Source: Roseovarius aestuarii
GTDB taxonomy: Bacteria > Pseudomonadota > Alphaproteobacteria > Rhodobacterales > Rhodobacteraceae
Reading direction: 5' to 3'
Assembly (NCBI GenBank): GCA_027214255.1
Contig: JAPWHL010000015.1
Span: 1 to 64,000, forward strand
DNA length: 64,000 bases
The notes beneath the pieces were generated by a model. That model saw only the letters and a list, made by a program, of their open reading frames with translations, did no database searches and was not told where the DNA came from. A program made the position numbers and the translations under genes. Of this stretch, positions 46,516 to 56,194 are shown in pieces; positions within the stretch are counted from its first letter, which is position 1, and each line of letters begins with the position of its first letter.

Positions 46516-47127
46516 ATGACGACTGTCCAAGAGATTGCCACCGAAATTGTCGCCCGCGAGGGGGGCTTTGTAAATGATCCTGATGATCCGGGTGGAGCCA
46601 CCAACCATGGGGTTACGATCCACACCATGCGCCGATTGGGGCTGGATTTAACCGGCGACGGATTGGTCAACCTGGACGATGTGCGCCGCCTGACACGCCG
46701 TGACGCCATCCGCATATTTATTGAACATTACTACACGCGACCGGGTCTGGACCGGCTGCCTCAATCCCTGCAAGCCAGCGTATTTGATATGTATGTCAAC
46801 GCGGGCAACAACGCGGTCAAGATCCTGCAACGCCTTTTGCGTCAGATGGGACAGGAGGTTACGGTTGATGGGGTTTCGGGTCCGAAAACTGCTGCCGCGG
46901 CACATGCCGCCGCGCGCGCGGCACCCGGCTATATCAGGGATGCCTATGGGATCGCGCGGCGCAATTATTACTTTCGATTGGCAGATAGCCGCGCGGCCAG
47001 TCGCAAATATGCGCGCACGCGGGCAGGCGGAAAAGGTGGCTGGATCACGCGCGCCGAGCAATTCATCTCGCCCAGATTTCATCTAAGCGATGCCGAGTTC
47101 AACGAAAGGGTGGCACAATGGGCCTGA
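46516..47127 (+). CDS. Holin-associated N-acetylmuramidase (GH108 family endolysin)
   Basis: The 203-residue protein has the GH108 lysozyme core: VAREGGFVNDPDDPGGATNH with the catalytic Glu in EGG, then EHYYTRPGLDRLPQSLQASV and FDMYVNAGNNAVKILQRLL, and a C-terminal peptidoglycan-binding-type part (VDGVSGPKTAAAA). There is no signal peptide, so a holin is needed for it to reach the cell wall. The ATG at 46516 with AAGGG 8 bases upstream is preferred over 46501. It overlaps the holin gene by 10 bp. Confidence 0.85.
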   Translation: MTTVQEIATEIVAREGGFVNDPDDPGGATNHGVTIHTMRRLGLDLTGDGLVNLDDVRRLTRRDAIRIFIEHYYTRPGLDRLPQSLQASVFDMYVNAGNNAVKILQRLLRQMGQEVTVDGVSGPKTAAAAHAAARAAPGYIRDAYGIARRNYYFRLADSRAASRKYARTRAGGKGGWITRAEQFISPRFHLSDAEFNERVAQWA

Positions 47128-47693
47128 TTGACAAAATTCTGGGGCTTCTTTTCGGTAGTGGCCGCAACGTTGTGGTCGAAACGGCTGGTATCTTTCGCGA
47201 ACATTCCGAGGGGGGGGCACAACGCAGTGCCCAACAACGCTCGGAAGCGCTCCAACAATTCGCAGGTGAGTTTGCGGCCCCCGCCGACGGCTGGTTTGAT
47301 CGAATGATGGACGGGGCCAACCGATTGCCGCGCCCGGCGCTGGCTTTGGGCACTTTGGGCTTGTTTGTTGCCGCTATGGTTGACCCGGTTTGGTTTGCAG
47401 CCCGCATGCAAGGGATCGCGCTGGTCCCCGAGCCGCTTTGGTGGCTTTTGGGGGTTATCGTGTCGTTCTACTTTGGCGCGCGGTATCAGTTTAAGGGGCA
47501 GCAATTTCAAAGCGCTATTGCACGGACTTTGGCCAATGCACCGGCCGTGGCGGCGCAAATTGAACAGTTCGAGATGTTGCGCTCCGAAACGCCTCGAGTT
47601 GCAGATACCCAAGGCGACGCTGATCTGGAGCTGATGGCGGTACGTCCGGACGTGAATCCTGCGCTGGCCGCCTGGCGCCAGAACGGTCGATAG
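47118..47693 (+). CDS. Holin family protein partnered with the muramidase
   Basis: The 191-residue protein has an amphipathic N-terminus (MGLIDKILGLLFGSGRNVV), two hydrophobic segments (LALGTLGLFVAAMVDPVWF and PLWWLLGVIVSFYFGARY) and a charged C-terminal tail of about 60 residues. This is the pattern of a holin family found next to GH108 muramidases in Rhodobacterales. The pair would permeabilise the inner membrane and release the muramidase. No other phage genes are near. Confidence 0.78.
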   Translation: MGLIDKILGLLFGSGRNVVVETAGIFREHSEGGAQRSAQQRSEALQQFAGEFAAPADGWFDRMMDGANRLPRPALALGTLGLFVAAMVDPVWFAARMQGIALVPEPLWWLLGVIVSFYFGARYQFKGQQFQSAIARTLANAPAVAAQIEQFEMLRSETPRVADTQGDADLELMAVRPDVNPALAAWRQNGR

Positions 47694-47807
47694 GTGGCAA
47701 TTGTGCCCCGATGAGGGGGCTGAAACGATTCTTGCCCGCGACAATGTGAACCGCCCCGGACGCCGATTACCGTTGGCGGTGGGGCGGTGTCAGTTTATGG
47801 TCGGCGC

Positions 47808-49778
47808 ATGATTACAGAATTTGGACATTTCGCCCTAATCCTTGCGTTCGTCACGGCTTGCATTCAGGCGGTGGTCCCATTGGTTGGCGCACAAAAACGT
47901 TGGAGCGGGTGGATGGCCGTCGGCCCGGTCGCCGCGAGCGCGCAATTCTTGCTGACGGCGACGTCATTTGCGGCGTTGACCTATGCCTTTGTCGTGTCGG
48001 ATTTCTCGTTGCGATTGGTGACATTGAACAGCCATTCGGCCAAGCCGATGCTGTACAAAATTACCGGGGTCTGGGGCAATCACGAGGGCAGCATGCTGTT
48101 ATGGGTGCTGATCGTGGCATTGTTCGGCGCGGCGGTGGCGTGGTTCGGATCGGCGTTGCCCCCGTCACTACGCGCGCGTGTTTTGGCCGTTCAGGGTATG
48201 ATCGGCGTGGCGTTCTTTGCCTTTATCCTCTTCACTTCCAACCCGTTTTTGCGGTTGGCAATACCGCCGCTGGACGGGCAGGACCTGAACCCATTGCTGC
48301 AGGACCCCGGATTGGCGTTTCATCCGCCGTTTTTGTATCTGGGCTACGTCGGCCTGTCGATGACGTTCAGTTTCGCCATTGCCGCCCTGATCGAGGGGCG
48401 TGTCGATGCCGCGTGGGGGCGGTGGGTGCGGCCCTATACCTTGGCCGCGTGGATATTTCTGACCATCGGGATCGCGCTTGGAAGTTGGTGGGCCTATTAC
48501 GAACTGGGCTGGGGCGGGTTCTGGTTCTGGGATCCGGTTGAAAACGCCAGCTTCATGCCATGGCTGATCGCGGCCGCGTTGCTGCATTCTGCCATCGTGG
48601 TGGAAAAGCGGGAAAGCCTGAAGAGCTGGACAATCCTTCTGGCGATCATCGCTTTTGGGTTTTCCATGATCGGCGCGTTTATCACGCGGTCCGGAGTGCT
48701 GACCTCGGTTCATGCCTTTGCCAATGACCCAGAGCGGGGAATGTTCCTGCTGGGCATTACTGCGCTGTTCATGATGGGGGGGCTGACCCTTTTTGCCGCG
48801 CGTGCCGGAGCCATGCAGGCGCGGGGCGTGTTTGCCCTGTCCAGCCGAGAATCGATGTTGGTCATCAATAACGTCCTGTTGGGCGTTGCCGCCTTTGTGG
48901 TGTTTGTCGGAACGATCTGGCCACTGGTGTCTGAGCTGTTCTTTGATCGCAAACTGTCTGTCGGGGCGCCGTTTTTCAACATGGCGTTTACCCCGTTTAT
49001 GATCCTTCTCGGGTTGGTTCTGCCGGTTGGGGCAATGATGCCATGGAAACGTGGGCAGATCGGGCGCGCTATGCGCCAGTTGGCCCCGGCTATGGTGCTG
49101 GCCGTTGCTGTCGCCACTTTGGCGTGGGCACTGCAATCGGGGCGCAGTGCGTTGGGGCCGGTTGGTCTGTTGTTGGCAACGTGGCTGGTTGCGGGGGCCG
49201 TGATCGATCTTTGGACGCGGACCGGGCGTGGGAACAACCGGTTGCAGCGCTTGACGCGTCTGCCGCGTGCCGACTGGGGCAAGGCCGTGGCGCATGCGGG
49301 CTTTGGCGTGACCATTGCTGGTGTGGCTGCCATGCTGGCGTGGCAAACCGAAGATATCCGCGTGCTGAAAGTGGGCGAGCGCTTCGAACTGTCGGGGTAT
49401 ACATTCGCCCTTAACGATGTGCGCATCGAACAGGGGCCGAATTATCGATCCACCTTTGGGGATGTCCAGCTGTCGCGAGGCGGCGATCCGATCGCGATGA
49501 TGCAGCCTGAAAAACGCTACTATCCGGTGGCCGACATGCCGACAACCGAGGCGGCAATCAACAACGGGTTCTGGCGCGACGTCTATGTTGTGATCGGTGA
49601 TCCGCAACAAGGCGGTGGCTGGGCTGTGCGCACCTATTACAAACCGCTGGCCAACTGGATTTGGGGCGGCGCGATTTTGATGGCCCTCGGAGGGGCAATT
49701 TCGCTTAGTGATCGCCGCTATCGAGTGGCCGCGGGCGCGCGGCGGCGTACCGTCACCCAAGGGGTGCCCGCAGAATGA
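47808..49778 (+). CDS. ccmF: Cytochrome c maturation heme lyase subunit CcmF
   Basis: The 656-residue polytopic protein has the tryptophan-rich WWD domain in GWGGFWFWDPVENASFMPWL and conserved heme-ligating His regions (NSHSAKPMLYKITGVWGNHE). About 13-15 membrane helices are visible. With CcmH it attaches heme to apocytochrome c in the periplasm. The ATG at 47808 (MITEFGHFALIL) is preferred over a GTG at 47787. It overlaps ccmH by 4 bp. Confidence 0.96.
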   Translation: MITEFGHFALILAFVTACIQAVVPLVGAQKRWSGWMAVGPVAASAQFLLTATSFAALTYAFVVSDFSLRLVTLNSHSAKPMLYKITGVWGNHEGSMLLWVLIVALFGAAVAWFGSALPPSLRARVLAVQGMIGVAFFAFILFTSNPFLRLAIPPLDGQDLNPLLQDPGLAFHPPFLYLGYVGLSMTFSFAIAALIEGRVDAAWGRWVRPYTLAAWIFLTIGIALGSWWAYYELGWGGFWFWDPVENASFMPWLIAAALLHSAIVVEKRESLKSWTILLAIIAFGFSMIGAFITRSGVLTSVHAFANDPERGMFLLGITALFMMGGLTLFAARAGAMQARGVFALSSRESMLVINNVLLGVAAFVVFVGTIWPLVSELFFDRKLSVGAPFFNMAFTPFMILLGLVLPVGAMMPWKRGQIGRAMRQLAPAMVLAVAVATLAWALQSGRSALGPVGLLLATWLVAGAVIDLWTRTGRGNNRLQRLTRLPRADWGKAVAHAGFGVTIAGVAAMLAWQTEDIRVLKVGERFELSGYTFALNDVRIEQGPNYRSTFGDVQLSRGGDPIAMMQPEKRYYPVADMPTTEAAINNGFWRDVYVVIGDPQQGGGWAVRTYYKPLANWIWGGAILMALGGAISLSDRRYRVAAGARRRTVTQGVPAE

Positions 49779-50230
49779 TCCGGACGTTTTTGTTGATCCT
49801 CAGTCTTTTGGCGACGCCTGCTTTGGCTGTGCAACCTGATGAGGTGCTAGAGGACCCGATTCTTGAAAAACGTGCGCGTGACATTTCCAGCGGCCTGCGT
49901 TGTCTGGTGTGCCGCAATGAAAATATCGACGATTCCAATGCCAACCTGGCTCGTGATTTGCGCCTGTTGGTGCGGGAACGGTTGGTGGCGGGGGACAGCA
50001 ACGACGAGGTCGTTGATTTTATCGTTGCGCGTTATGGAGAATACGTTCTGCTGCGTCCGCGCGCGGATGGCAGTGCATTGGTGCTGTGGCTGGCCGGGCC
50101 TTTGATGCTGTTGCTGGGGATAGGTGTCGCGGTGCGTTATGTGCGCCGTCGCGATCGCGCCGTGCCTGAAGGCAACGCCACGTTAAGCGAGGCCGAGGTC
50201 GCGCGATTGAACGAGATCATGAAAGAGTGA
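49775..50230 (+). CDS. ccmH: Cytochrome c maturation thiol oxidoreductase CcmH
   Basis: The 151-residue protein has a signal peptide (MIRTFLLILSLLATPALA), the redox motif LRCLVCRNENI near residue 43, and a C-terminal membrane helix (ALVLWLAGPLMLLLGIGVAV). It keeps the heme-binding Cys residues of apocytochrome c reduced and works with CcmF, encoded just upstream. No CcmI domain is attached. Confidence 0.95.
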   Translation: MIRTFLLILSLLATPALAVQPDEVLEDPILEKRARDISSGLRCLVCRNENIDDSNANLARDLRLLVRERLVAGDSNDEVVDFIVARYGEYVLLRPRADGSALVLWLAGPLMLLLGIGVAVRYVRRRDRAVPEGNATLSEAEVARLNEIMKE

Positions 50231-50309
50231 CGCGGGGTTTGCCCTTTCGCTTGTGATGCGGATGAGGTTTGATCCGCGCGAATTGCCCCAATCTGCAAAG
50301 GTACATCGC

Positions 50310-51089
50310 ATGAAAGATTACAGCACGGTCTCGTTAGAGATTTCCGAAGACGTGGCTATTTTGCGCCTGAACCGTCCGGACAAGATGAATGCGCTGAGCA
50401 CACAAATGCGAGCCGAAATCACCGATGCCGCCACCTATGCGGGTAAAAAGGCGCGCGTTCTGGTGATGACGGGCGAGGGGCGGGCGTTTTGCTCGGGGCA
50501 GGATCTGAGTGACACAGGCAATGTTGCGGCACTGGATTTGGAACGCGTGTTGCGCGACGAATATGTCCCGATGCTGCGTGCGGTGTCTGAATGCCCGATC
50601 CCGACGATCTGTGCAGTGAATGGTCCTGCCGCCGGGGCCGGGGCCAATCTGGCGCTGTCAGCGGATGTGGTGATCGCGACCGAGTCGGCGTTCTTCATGC
50701 AGGCCTTCACCCGAATCGGCCTGATTCCTGACGCGGGTGGCACCTATTGGCTACCCCGCCAAATGGGGGCGGCCAAGGCGATGGGTGCGGCCTTGTTTGC
50801 CGAACCTATCAGCGCACAACAGGCCAGTGACTGGGGTATGATCTGGGAGGTTGCGCCCGACACAGAGTTCGACAGCACGTGGCGCGCGCGTGCAGCCCAT
50901 CTGGCTGCCGGTCCAACGCAGACATATGCGCATCTAAAAGATGCGATTCGCTCGACATGGGAAAATGGGCTGGATGCTCAACTGGACCTTGAAGCCCGCC
51001 TTCAAGGGGCCTGCGGCCAAACCCGTGACTTCAAGGAAGGCGTTGTTGCCTTCTTGGAAAAACGCCCGGCGCAGTTCGAAGGGCGCTAA
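50310..51089 (+). CDS. Enoyl-CoA hydratase/isomerase family protein, PaaG-like
   Basis: The 259-residue crotonase-fold protein has LRLNRPDKMNALS, the oxyanion-hole strands VMTGEGRAFCSGQDL and AVNGPAAGAGANLALSADVV, and FMQAFTRIGLIPDAGGTYWL. QASDWGMIWEVAP resembles PaaG, the ring-epoxide isomerase of phenylacetate degradation, but no other paa gene is in the window. A general enoyl-CoA hydratase remains possible. ATG at 50310 has AAAGG 10 bases upstream. Confidence 0.8.
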   Translation: MKDYSTVSLEISEDVAILRLNRPDKMNALSTQMRAEITDAATYAGKKARVLVMTGEGRAFCSGQDLSDTGNVAALDLERVLRDEYVPMLRAVSECPIPTICAVNGPAAGAGANLALSADVVIATESAFFMQAFTRIGLIPDAGGTYWLPRQMGAAKAMGAALFAEPISAQQASDWGMIWEVAPDTEFDSTWRARAAHLAAGPTQTYAHLKDAIRSTWENGLDAQLDLEARLQGACGQTRDFKEGVVAFLEKRPAQFEGR

Positions 51090-51173
51090 CCGCTTTTGGC
51101 TTGTGTGCCGTGACACCGTGCAAACGGGGGCAACTCGCCGGGGCTTGGAAAACGACATGGTTTGAATGACCAA

Positions 51174-51202
51174 GGGGCGGGTCTGTTGCCAGAACCCGCC
51201 CC
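51174..51202. terminator. Hairpin between the convergent enoyl-CoA hydratase and gltA genes
   Basis: GGGGCGGGT pairs perfectly with ACCCGCCCC around an 11-base loop. It lies 25 bp past the gltA stop on the minus strand and 85 bp past the hydratase stop. No long U-run follows on either side, so it may work as a weak bidirectional or rho-assisted terminator. Confidence 0.55.
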
Positions 51203-51226
51203 CCGCGTTGAAATCAGATACGCGCC

Positions 51227-52522
51227 TTAGCGCTTTTCGATATCGACATAATCGCGCTGCACTGCGCCGGTATAGAGCTGACGAGGGCGCCCGATTTTCA
51301 GCTGTGGATCTACGATCATTTCCTTCCACTGCGAAATCCATCCCACAGTGCGGCTGACCGCAAAGATTGGAGTGAACATTGACGTGGGGAAACCCATCGC
51401 TTCCAGAATGATGCCCGAATAGAAATCGACGTTCGGGAACAGCTTCTTATCGGCGAAATACGGATCGGCCAGCGCCTGTTTTTCCAATTCTTTGGCGACT
51501 TGCAGCGTCGGGTTATCCTCGACACCCAGCAGTTCCAGAACCTCGTCGGCGGATTGTTTCAGAACCTTGGCACGCGGGTCGAAGTTTTTGTAGACGCGGT
51601 GACCAAAGCCCATCAGGCGGAAATCGTCGTTTTTGTCCTTGGCGCGTGCGATGAATTCTGGAATGCGATCCACAGTGCCGATTTCGCGCAGCATCTCCAG
51701 GCAGGCCTGATTGGCGCCACCATGGGCCGGGCCCCACAGACAGGCGATGCCGGCTGCAATACAGGCGAACGGGTTTGCGCCCGAAGAAGACGCCAAGCGC
51801 ACGGTGGATGTCGACGCGTTTTGTTCGTGATCCGCATGCAACGTGAAAATCCGGTCCATCGCGCGGCTCAGGATCGGGTTTACCTCATAATCTTCGGCAG
51901 GCACGGCAAAGCACATGCGTAGGAAGTTCGACGCATAATCAATATCGTTGCGTGGATAAACGAATGGCTGGCCGATCGTGTATTTATAGGCCATAGCCGC
52001 GATTGTCGGCATCTTGGCAATCATGCGCACCGAGGCCACTTCGCGTTGCCATGGGTCATTGATATCAGTGCTGTCATGGTAAAACGCGCTGAGCGCGCCA
52101 ACAACGCCGACCATGATGGCCATCGGATGCGCATCGCGGCGGAAGCCACGGAACAAAAACTGCATCTGTTCGTGCAGCATCGTGTGGTTGGTTACGCGGC
52201 TTTCAAAATCTTCGGCCTGCGCGGCCGAGGGCAGCTCGCCGTACAGCAGAAGATAGCACACTTCGAGATAGTGAGATTTATCTGCGAGCTGGTCGATCGG
52301 ATAGCCACGGTGCAGCAACTCACCCTTGTTGCCGTCAATGAAGGTGATCGTGCTGTCGCAACTGGCGGTCGATGTGAAACCCGGGTCATATGTGAATACG
52401 CCTGCCTGGGAGTAGAGCTTGCGAATATCGATCACATCCGGGCCCACGCTGGGCGACAGGATTGGCAGGTCAAAGTCGTTGCCGTCGATAGACAGCTTTG
52501 CTGATTTTGTGGCTTCGGCCAT
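51227..52522 (-). CDS. gltA: Citrate synthase (type II)
   Basis: The 431-residue TCA-cycle enzyme condenses acetyl-CoA and oxaloacetate. Conserved active-site regions are [55 protein letters not shown] and [17 protein letters not shown]. The length and N-terminal beta domain ([20 protein letters not shown]) fit the hexameric Gram-negative type. It is flanked by gltX on the same strand, 79 bp upstream. Confidence 0.97.
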   Translation of the reverse strand: MAEATKSAKLSIDGNDFDLPILSPSVGPDVIDIRKLYSQAGVFTYDPGFTSTASCDSTITFIDGNKGELLHRGYPIDQLADKSHYLEVCYLLLYGELPSAAQAEDFESRVTNHTMLHEQMQFLFRGFRRDAHPMAIMVGVVGALSAFYHDSTDINDPWQREVASVRMIAKMPTIAAMAYKYTIGQPFVYPRNDIDYASNFLRMCFAVPAEDYEVNPILSRAMDRIFTLHADHEQNASTSTVRLASSSGANPFACIAAGIACLWGPAHGGANQACLEMLREIGTVDRIPEFIARAKDKNDDFRLMGFGHRVYKNFDPRAKVLKQSADEVLELLGVEDNPTLQVAKELEKQALADPYFADKKLFPNVDFYSGIILEAMGFPTSMFTPIFAVSRTVGWISQWKEMIVDPQLKIGRPRQLYTGAVQRDYVDIEKR

Positions 52523-52601
52523 ATGGTTATTCTCCCTATTTCAACCCTCGCGCCGCGTTCTGCGGTCAGGGTTGCTTACTGCATAAGGCCTTTCAGGACG
52601 G

Positions 52602-54011
52602 TTAACCGCCGCCTTGGGCCGCATCTGTCAGCCGGGCAAGCGTTTCTGCCTGCCCCAGCACTAGCATCATATCAAACACACTAGGCGTTGCGCTGCGTCC
52701 GGCCAGGGCGGCCCTAAGTGGGCCTGCCAACTTGCCAAATTTCATGCCTTGATCTGCGGCGAACTGATTTGCAGTGGCCTCCAGACTATCACGATCCCAC
52801 GTAGCAGTTTGCAGGTGCGGCGTCAATTCCTGCAGTATACGACGGGATACATCGTCGAGGTGCTCGGTGGCTTTCTCATCCGGAACGATGGGGCGGTCAG
52901 CCATGATAAATTGCGCTTTTTCAATGAGTTCTGGGTATGTTTTGGCGCGTTCTTTCAGGCAGTAAAGTCCCTGTTCCAGCAGTGCCGCCTTTTCGGTACT
53001 TAGGGGGGGCTGTCCGGTGGCGGACAAAAAGCCCTGCAAGTCGTGCAGCAGTGCAGCATCATCTGTCGATGAGATGTGCTGACCCGACAAATTGTCCAGC
53101 TTTTTAAAGTCGAGCCGAGCTGGCGATTTGCCGATCCCGTCCAGTCCGAACCATTCGCGTGCCTGTGAATCGGTAAAGAATTCGTCATCACCGTGGCTCC
53201 ATCCCAGGCGAGCCAGATAATTGCGCAATCCGGTCGCCGGATAGCCCATGGCGCGATATTCCTCGACGCCCAGAGCGCCGTGGCGCTTGCTGAGTTTCTT
53301 GCCGTCTGTCCCGTGGATCAGCGGGATATGCGCGTAAACGGGCAGGGGCCAGCCCATGGCGTCATAGATCATCATCTGGCGGGCGGCGTTGTTCAAATGG
53401 TCGTCCCCGCGGATCACATGTGTGACCCCCATGTCATGATCATCCACCGCCACGGCCAGCATATAGACTGGCGTGCCGTCACTACGCAGCAAAACCATAT
53501 CATCCAGCTGATCGTTGCGGATGGTCACATCCCCTTGAACCGTATCGTGGATCACCGTCGCCCCGTCGCGCGGGGCTTTGATGCGGACCACATAAGGCGC
53601 ATCGGGATGGCTGGCCGGGTCGGCATCGCGCCACGGGCTGTGAAACAATGTCGAGCGCCCCTCGGCCTTGGCTGTATCGCGAAACGTCTGGATTTCGTCC
53701 TGCGTGGCAAAACATTTATAGGCGCGCCCGGAATCGAGCATCTGTTGGGCAACGTCGGCATGGCGCGGCGCGCGCTCAAACTGGCTGATGGCCGCGCCGT
53801 CATGATCCAGCCCCAGCCAATCAAGCCCGTCCAGTATGGCCTGTGTCGCCTCGGGTGTAGACCGCAGGCGGTCCGTGTCCTCGATCCGCAGCAAGAATGT
53901 GCCGCCGTGGTGGCGCGCAAAAAGCCAGTTGAACAGCGCGGTGCGCGCGCCGCCGATATGCAAGAAACCTGTGGGGGACGGGGCAAAACGGGTGACGACG
54001 GGTGTGGACAT
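52602..54011 (-). CDS. gltX: Glutamate-tRNA ligase
   Basis: The 469-residue class I synthetase charges tRNA-Glu. The HIGH-type motif is in [20 protein letters not shown] and the KMSKS-type motif is [12 protein letters not shown] near residue 240. The [17 protein letters not shown] stretch and a C-terminal anticodon-binding domain follow. The start [11 protein letters not shown] is 127 bp from the divergent comEC start. Confidence 0.96.
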   Translation of the reverse strand: MSTPVVTRFAPSPTGFLHIGGARTALFNWLFARHHGGTFLLRIEDTDRLRSTPEATQAILDGLDWLGLDHDGAAISQFERAPRHADVAQQMLDSGRAYKCFATQDEIQTFRDTAKAEGRSTLFHSPWRDADPASHPDAPYVVRIKAPRDGATVIHDTVQGDVTIRNDQLDDMVLLRSDGTPVYMLAVAVDDHDMGVTHVIRGDDHLNNAARQMMIYDAMGWPLPVYAHIPLIHGTDGKKLSKRHGALGVEEYRAMGYPATGLRNYLARLGWSHGDDEFFTDSQAREWFGLDGIGKSPARLDFKKLDNLSGQHISSTDDAALLHDLQGFLSATGQPPLSTEKAALLEQGLYCLKERAKTYPELIEKAQFIMADRPIVPDEKATEHLDDVSRRILQELTPHLQTATWDRDSLEATANQFAADQGMKFGKLAGPLRAALAGRSATPSVFDMMLVLGQAETLARLTDAAQGGG

Positions 54012-54019
54012 CGGTCAGG

Positions 54020-54034
54020 TTAACCTTTCGGTAA
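54020..54034. promoter_or_regulatory. Near-consensus CtrA-type box upstream of comEC
   Basis: TTAACC starts a TTAA-N7-GTAA arrangement, one mismatch from the full CtrA site TTAA-N7-TTAA. It lies about 105 bp upstream of the chosen comEC start and 9 bp upstream of gltX. CtrA control of competence genes is known in Rhodobacterales, so this is a reasonable candidate, but chance matches of this quality occur. Confidence 0.4.
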
Positions 54035-54138
54035 TCATGATGGACGTAGCCTTGGCGGCCGGGCGCGGGCAGGGGCGCCCACGCAGGACACTACGGGGGG
54101 TTCCGCGCCTGTCTACCGACCCGCCAAGAGGGAAACAA

Positions 54139-56175
54139 GTGCCACAGCTTTGGGGCAAGATGAGATTGGCGTTGCTGACCCAGCGCGGCCACCTGTTTGG
54201 GTGGGCGCCCGTGTGTCTGGCCTGTGGAATTGGGCTGTTTTTCATGCAGCGCGTTGAACTGTCGGTGCCGACCCTTGTTTTGTTGGCTGTTGGCGCAGTG
54301 ATCGTAGGCGTGGTGACACGTTGGATCGATGCAGCGGTTTCACCCTTCGGTGTGGGGGTGGCCTTGATCCTGATCGGTGTCGTGCTGGCTGCGGCGCGGG
54401 CGCATCTCGTGGCAGGCCCCGTGATCGGGTGGCGTTATTACGGTCCGGTCGAGGGCCGGATTGTGGGGATTGATCGCTCGGCCTCCGATGCGCTGCGCAT
54501 CACGTTGGATCGCGTGGTTTTGCGGGATGTGGCTCCGGCCCAAACCCCGCGCCGCGTGCGCCTGTCCCTGCATTCAGAGCAGGCAGGCACCGACCCGCTA
54601 CCGGGGTTGACGGTGATGACCATGGCGCACCTGTCACCCCCAAGCGGCCCGGTTGAGCCGGGCGGCTTTGATTTCCAGCGTCACGCTTGGTTCCAGATGT
54701 TGGGTGCGGTCGGCTATACGCGTGTGCCGTTGATGGCGTTAGAGCCTGCTGATGGGGCGAACCGCATGTTCGCGTTCCGGATGGCGCTGTCTGCACATGT
54801 GCAAGATACACTTCCGGGCGAGCCGGGGGCCTTTGCCGCTGCGATCATGACCGGCGATCGGTCGGGCATGGGGCAGGGCACATTAACGGATCTGCGGGTT
54901 TCGAACTTGGCGCATTTGCTGGCGATTTCGGGGTTGCACATGGGGTTGCTGGCGGGGTTCGTTTTTGCGACGCTACGCTATGGTTTGGCGTTAATGCCCT
55001 GGGTGGCGCTGCGCGTGCAGTCCAAGCCGCTGGCGGCGGCCTTTGCCTTGGCGGCCGCGGCGATGTATCTTGCGCTGTCGGGTGGCAGCATCGCGACCGA
55101 GCGGGCATTCATCATGGCCGCTGTCATGCTGGTGGCGGTGATGCTGAATCGGCGGGCGCTCAGCCTGCGGGCGGTGGCCTTGGCGGCGTTGATCACGCTT
55201 GGCTTGCGTCCCGAGGCCTTGATGGGGCCGGGGTTTCAAATGTCCTTTGCAGCGACCACAGCCTTGATTGCCGTGTTCGGCTGGCTACGCGACAGCGCGG
55301 TGACACGAGGGCCGCGGTGGGCGCGCCCGGTCATCGCCGTGGTCGTGTCGTCGGGCGTGGCGGGCTTTGCCACGGCCCCGATTGCGGCAGCGCATTTCAA
55401 TCAGTTTGCACATTACGGCCTGATTGCAAACTTGCTTAGCGTGCCATTGATGGGGGTGCTCGTCATGCCTGCCGCCGTTCTCAGCGCGTGTCTTTTGCCC
55501 TTTGGGTTAGAGGGGGCTGGGCTATGGGTAATGGGGCTGGGGTTAAAGTGGATACTGGCCGTCGCGCATTGGACTGCCGGGTTGGACGGTGCGCGCGGTA
55601 TGGTAATCAGCCCGGGACCATGGGTGTTGCCAGTCTTGGCCCTTGGCGCGCTGTTTGTCATCCTGTGGCAAGGGCGATTGCGTCTTATCGGGCTGGTGGC
55701 AGTTGTCGGTGCATTGGTCATGTGGATGCAGGCGCAGCGGCCCGATGTATTGATTGCAGACACTGGCGCATTGGTGGGCGTCTTGACAGCAGAAGGGCGC
55801 GCCTTGAGCGCAGCGGCAGGGGGCGGATTTGTCGCCGAAAACTGGTTGGAAAACGATGGAGACAAGGCCGGACAGGAACAGGCGGCCCGGCGTTGGGGCG
55901 CTCAGATGGCGGAGCCCCTTGGGTTTCAGATACTGGCCATTAAGGGCAAGCGCGCCGCCGCTGGACTGACCGATTGTAAAGGCGCGGATTGGGTGGTGCT
56001 CAACACGACCCCGCCCGAGGGACTGCCATGCACCGTGATCGATCCTGAACGTTTGCGCCGCACCGGTGCTATGGCACTGTTCACGCAGGGCAAAGCGATC
56101 AAGGTTGTGACCGCGCGCGACGTGACGGGCAAGAGGCTGTGGAACTCGGCCGAGGTCAGGATGGCGTTCCGGTGA
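54139..56175 (+). CDS. comEC: ComEC/Rec2-family DNA-uptake channel protein
   Basis: The protein of about 678 residues has an N-terminal DUF4131-type region with membrane helices, a competence domain (RVSNLAHLLAISGLHMGLL, LALSGGSIATERAFIMAAVM, GPGFQMSFAATTALIAVFGW) and many helices to about residue 520. The tail after that (about 160 residues) keeps no HxHxDH motif, so a functional metallo-beta-lactamase domain is absent. It translocates single-stranded DNA across the inner membrane. GTG at 54139 with GAGGGA upstream is chosen; longer frames reach back into gltX. Confidence 0.88.
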   Translation: MPQLWGKMRLALLTQRGHLFGWAPVCLACGIGLFFMQRVELSVPTLVLLAVGAVIVGVVTRWIDAAVSPFGVGVALILIGVVLAAARAHLVAGPVIGWRYYGPVEGRIVGIDRSASDALRITLDRVVLRDVAPAQTPRRVRLSLHSEQAGTDPLPGLTVMTMAHLSPPSGPVEPGGFDFQRHAWFQMLGAVGYTRVPLMALEPADGANRMFAFRMALSAHVQDTLPGEPGAFAAAIMTGDRSGMGQGTLTDLRVSNLAHLLAISGLHMGLLAGFVFATLRYGLALMPWVALRVQSKPLAAAFALAAAAMYLALSGGSIATERAFIMAAVMLVAVMLNRRALSLRAVALAALITLGLRPEALMGPGFQMSFAATTALIAVFGWLRDSAVTRGPRWARPVIAVVVSSGVAGFATAPIAAAHFNQFAHYGLIANLLSVPLMGVLVMPAAVLSACLLPFGLEGAGLWVMGLGLKWILAVAHWTAGLDGARGMVISPGPWVLPVLALGALFVILWQGRLRLIGLVAVVGALVMWMQAQRPDVLIADTGALVGVLTAEGRALSAAAGGGFVAENWLENDGDKAGQEQAARRWGAQMAEPLGFQILAIKGKRAAAGLTDCKGADWVVLNTTPPEGLPCTVIDPERLRRTGAMALFTQGKAIKVVTARDVTGKRLWNSAEVRMAFR

Positions 56176-56194
56176 GGGGCACTGGCCAACTATG

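Noticed and set aside
48168..49760. 530-codon minus-strand frame opposite ccmF
   Set aside because: The translation is full of His, Gln, Arg and Pro and matches no family; ccmF on the plus strand is unambiguous.
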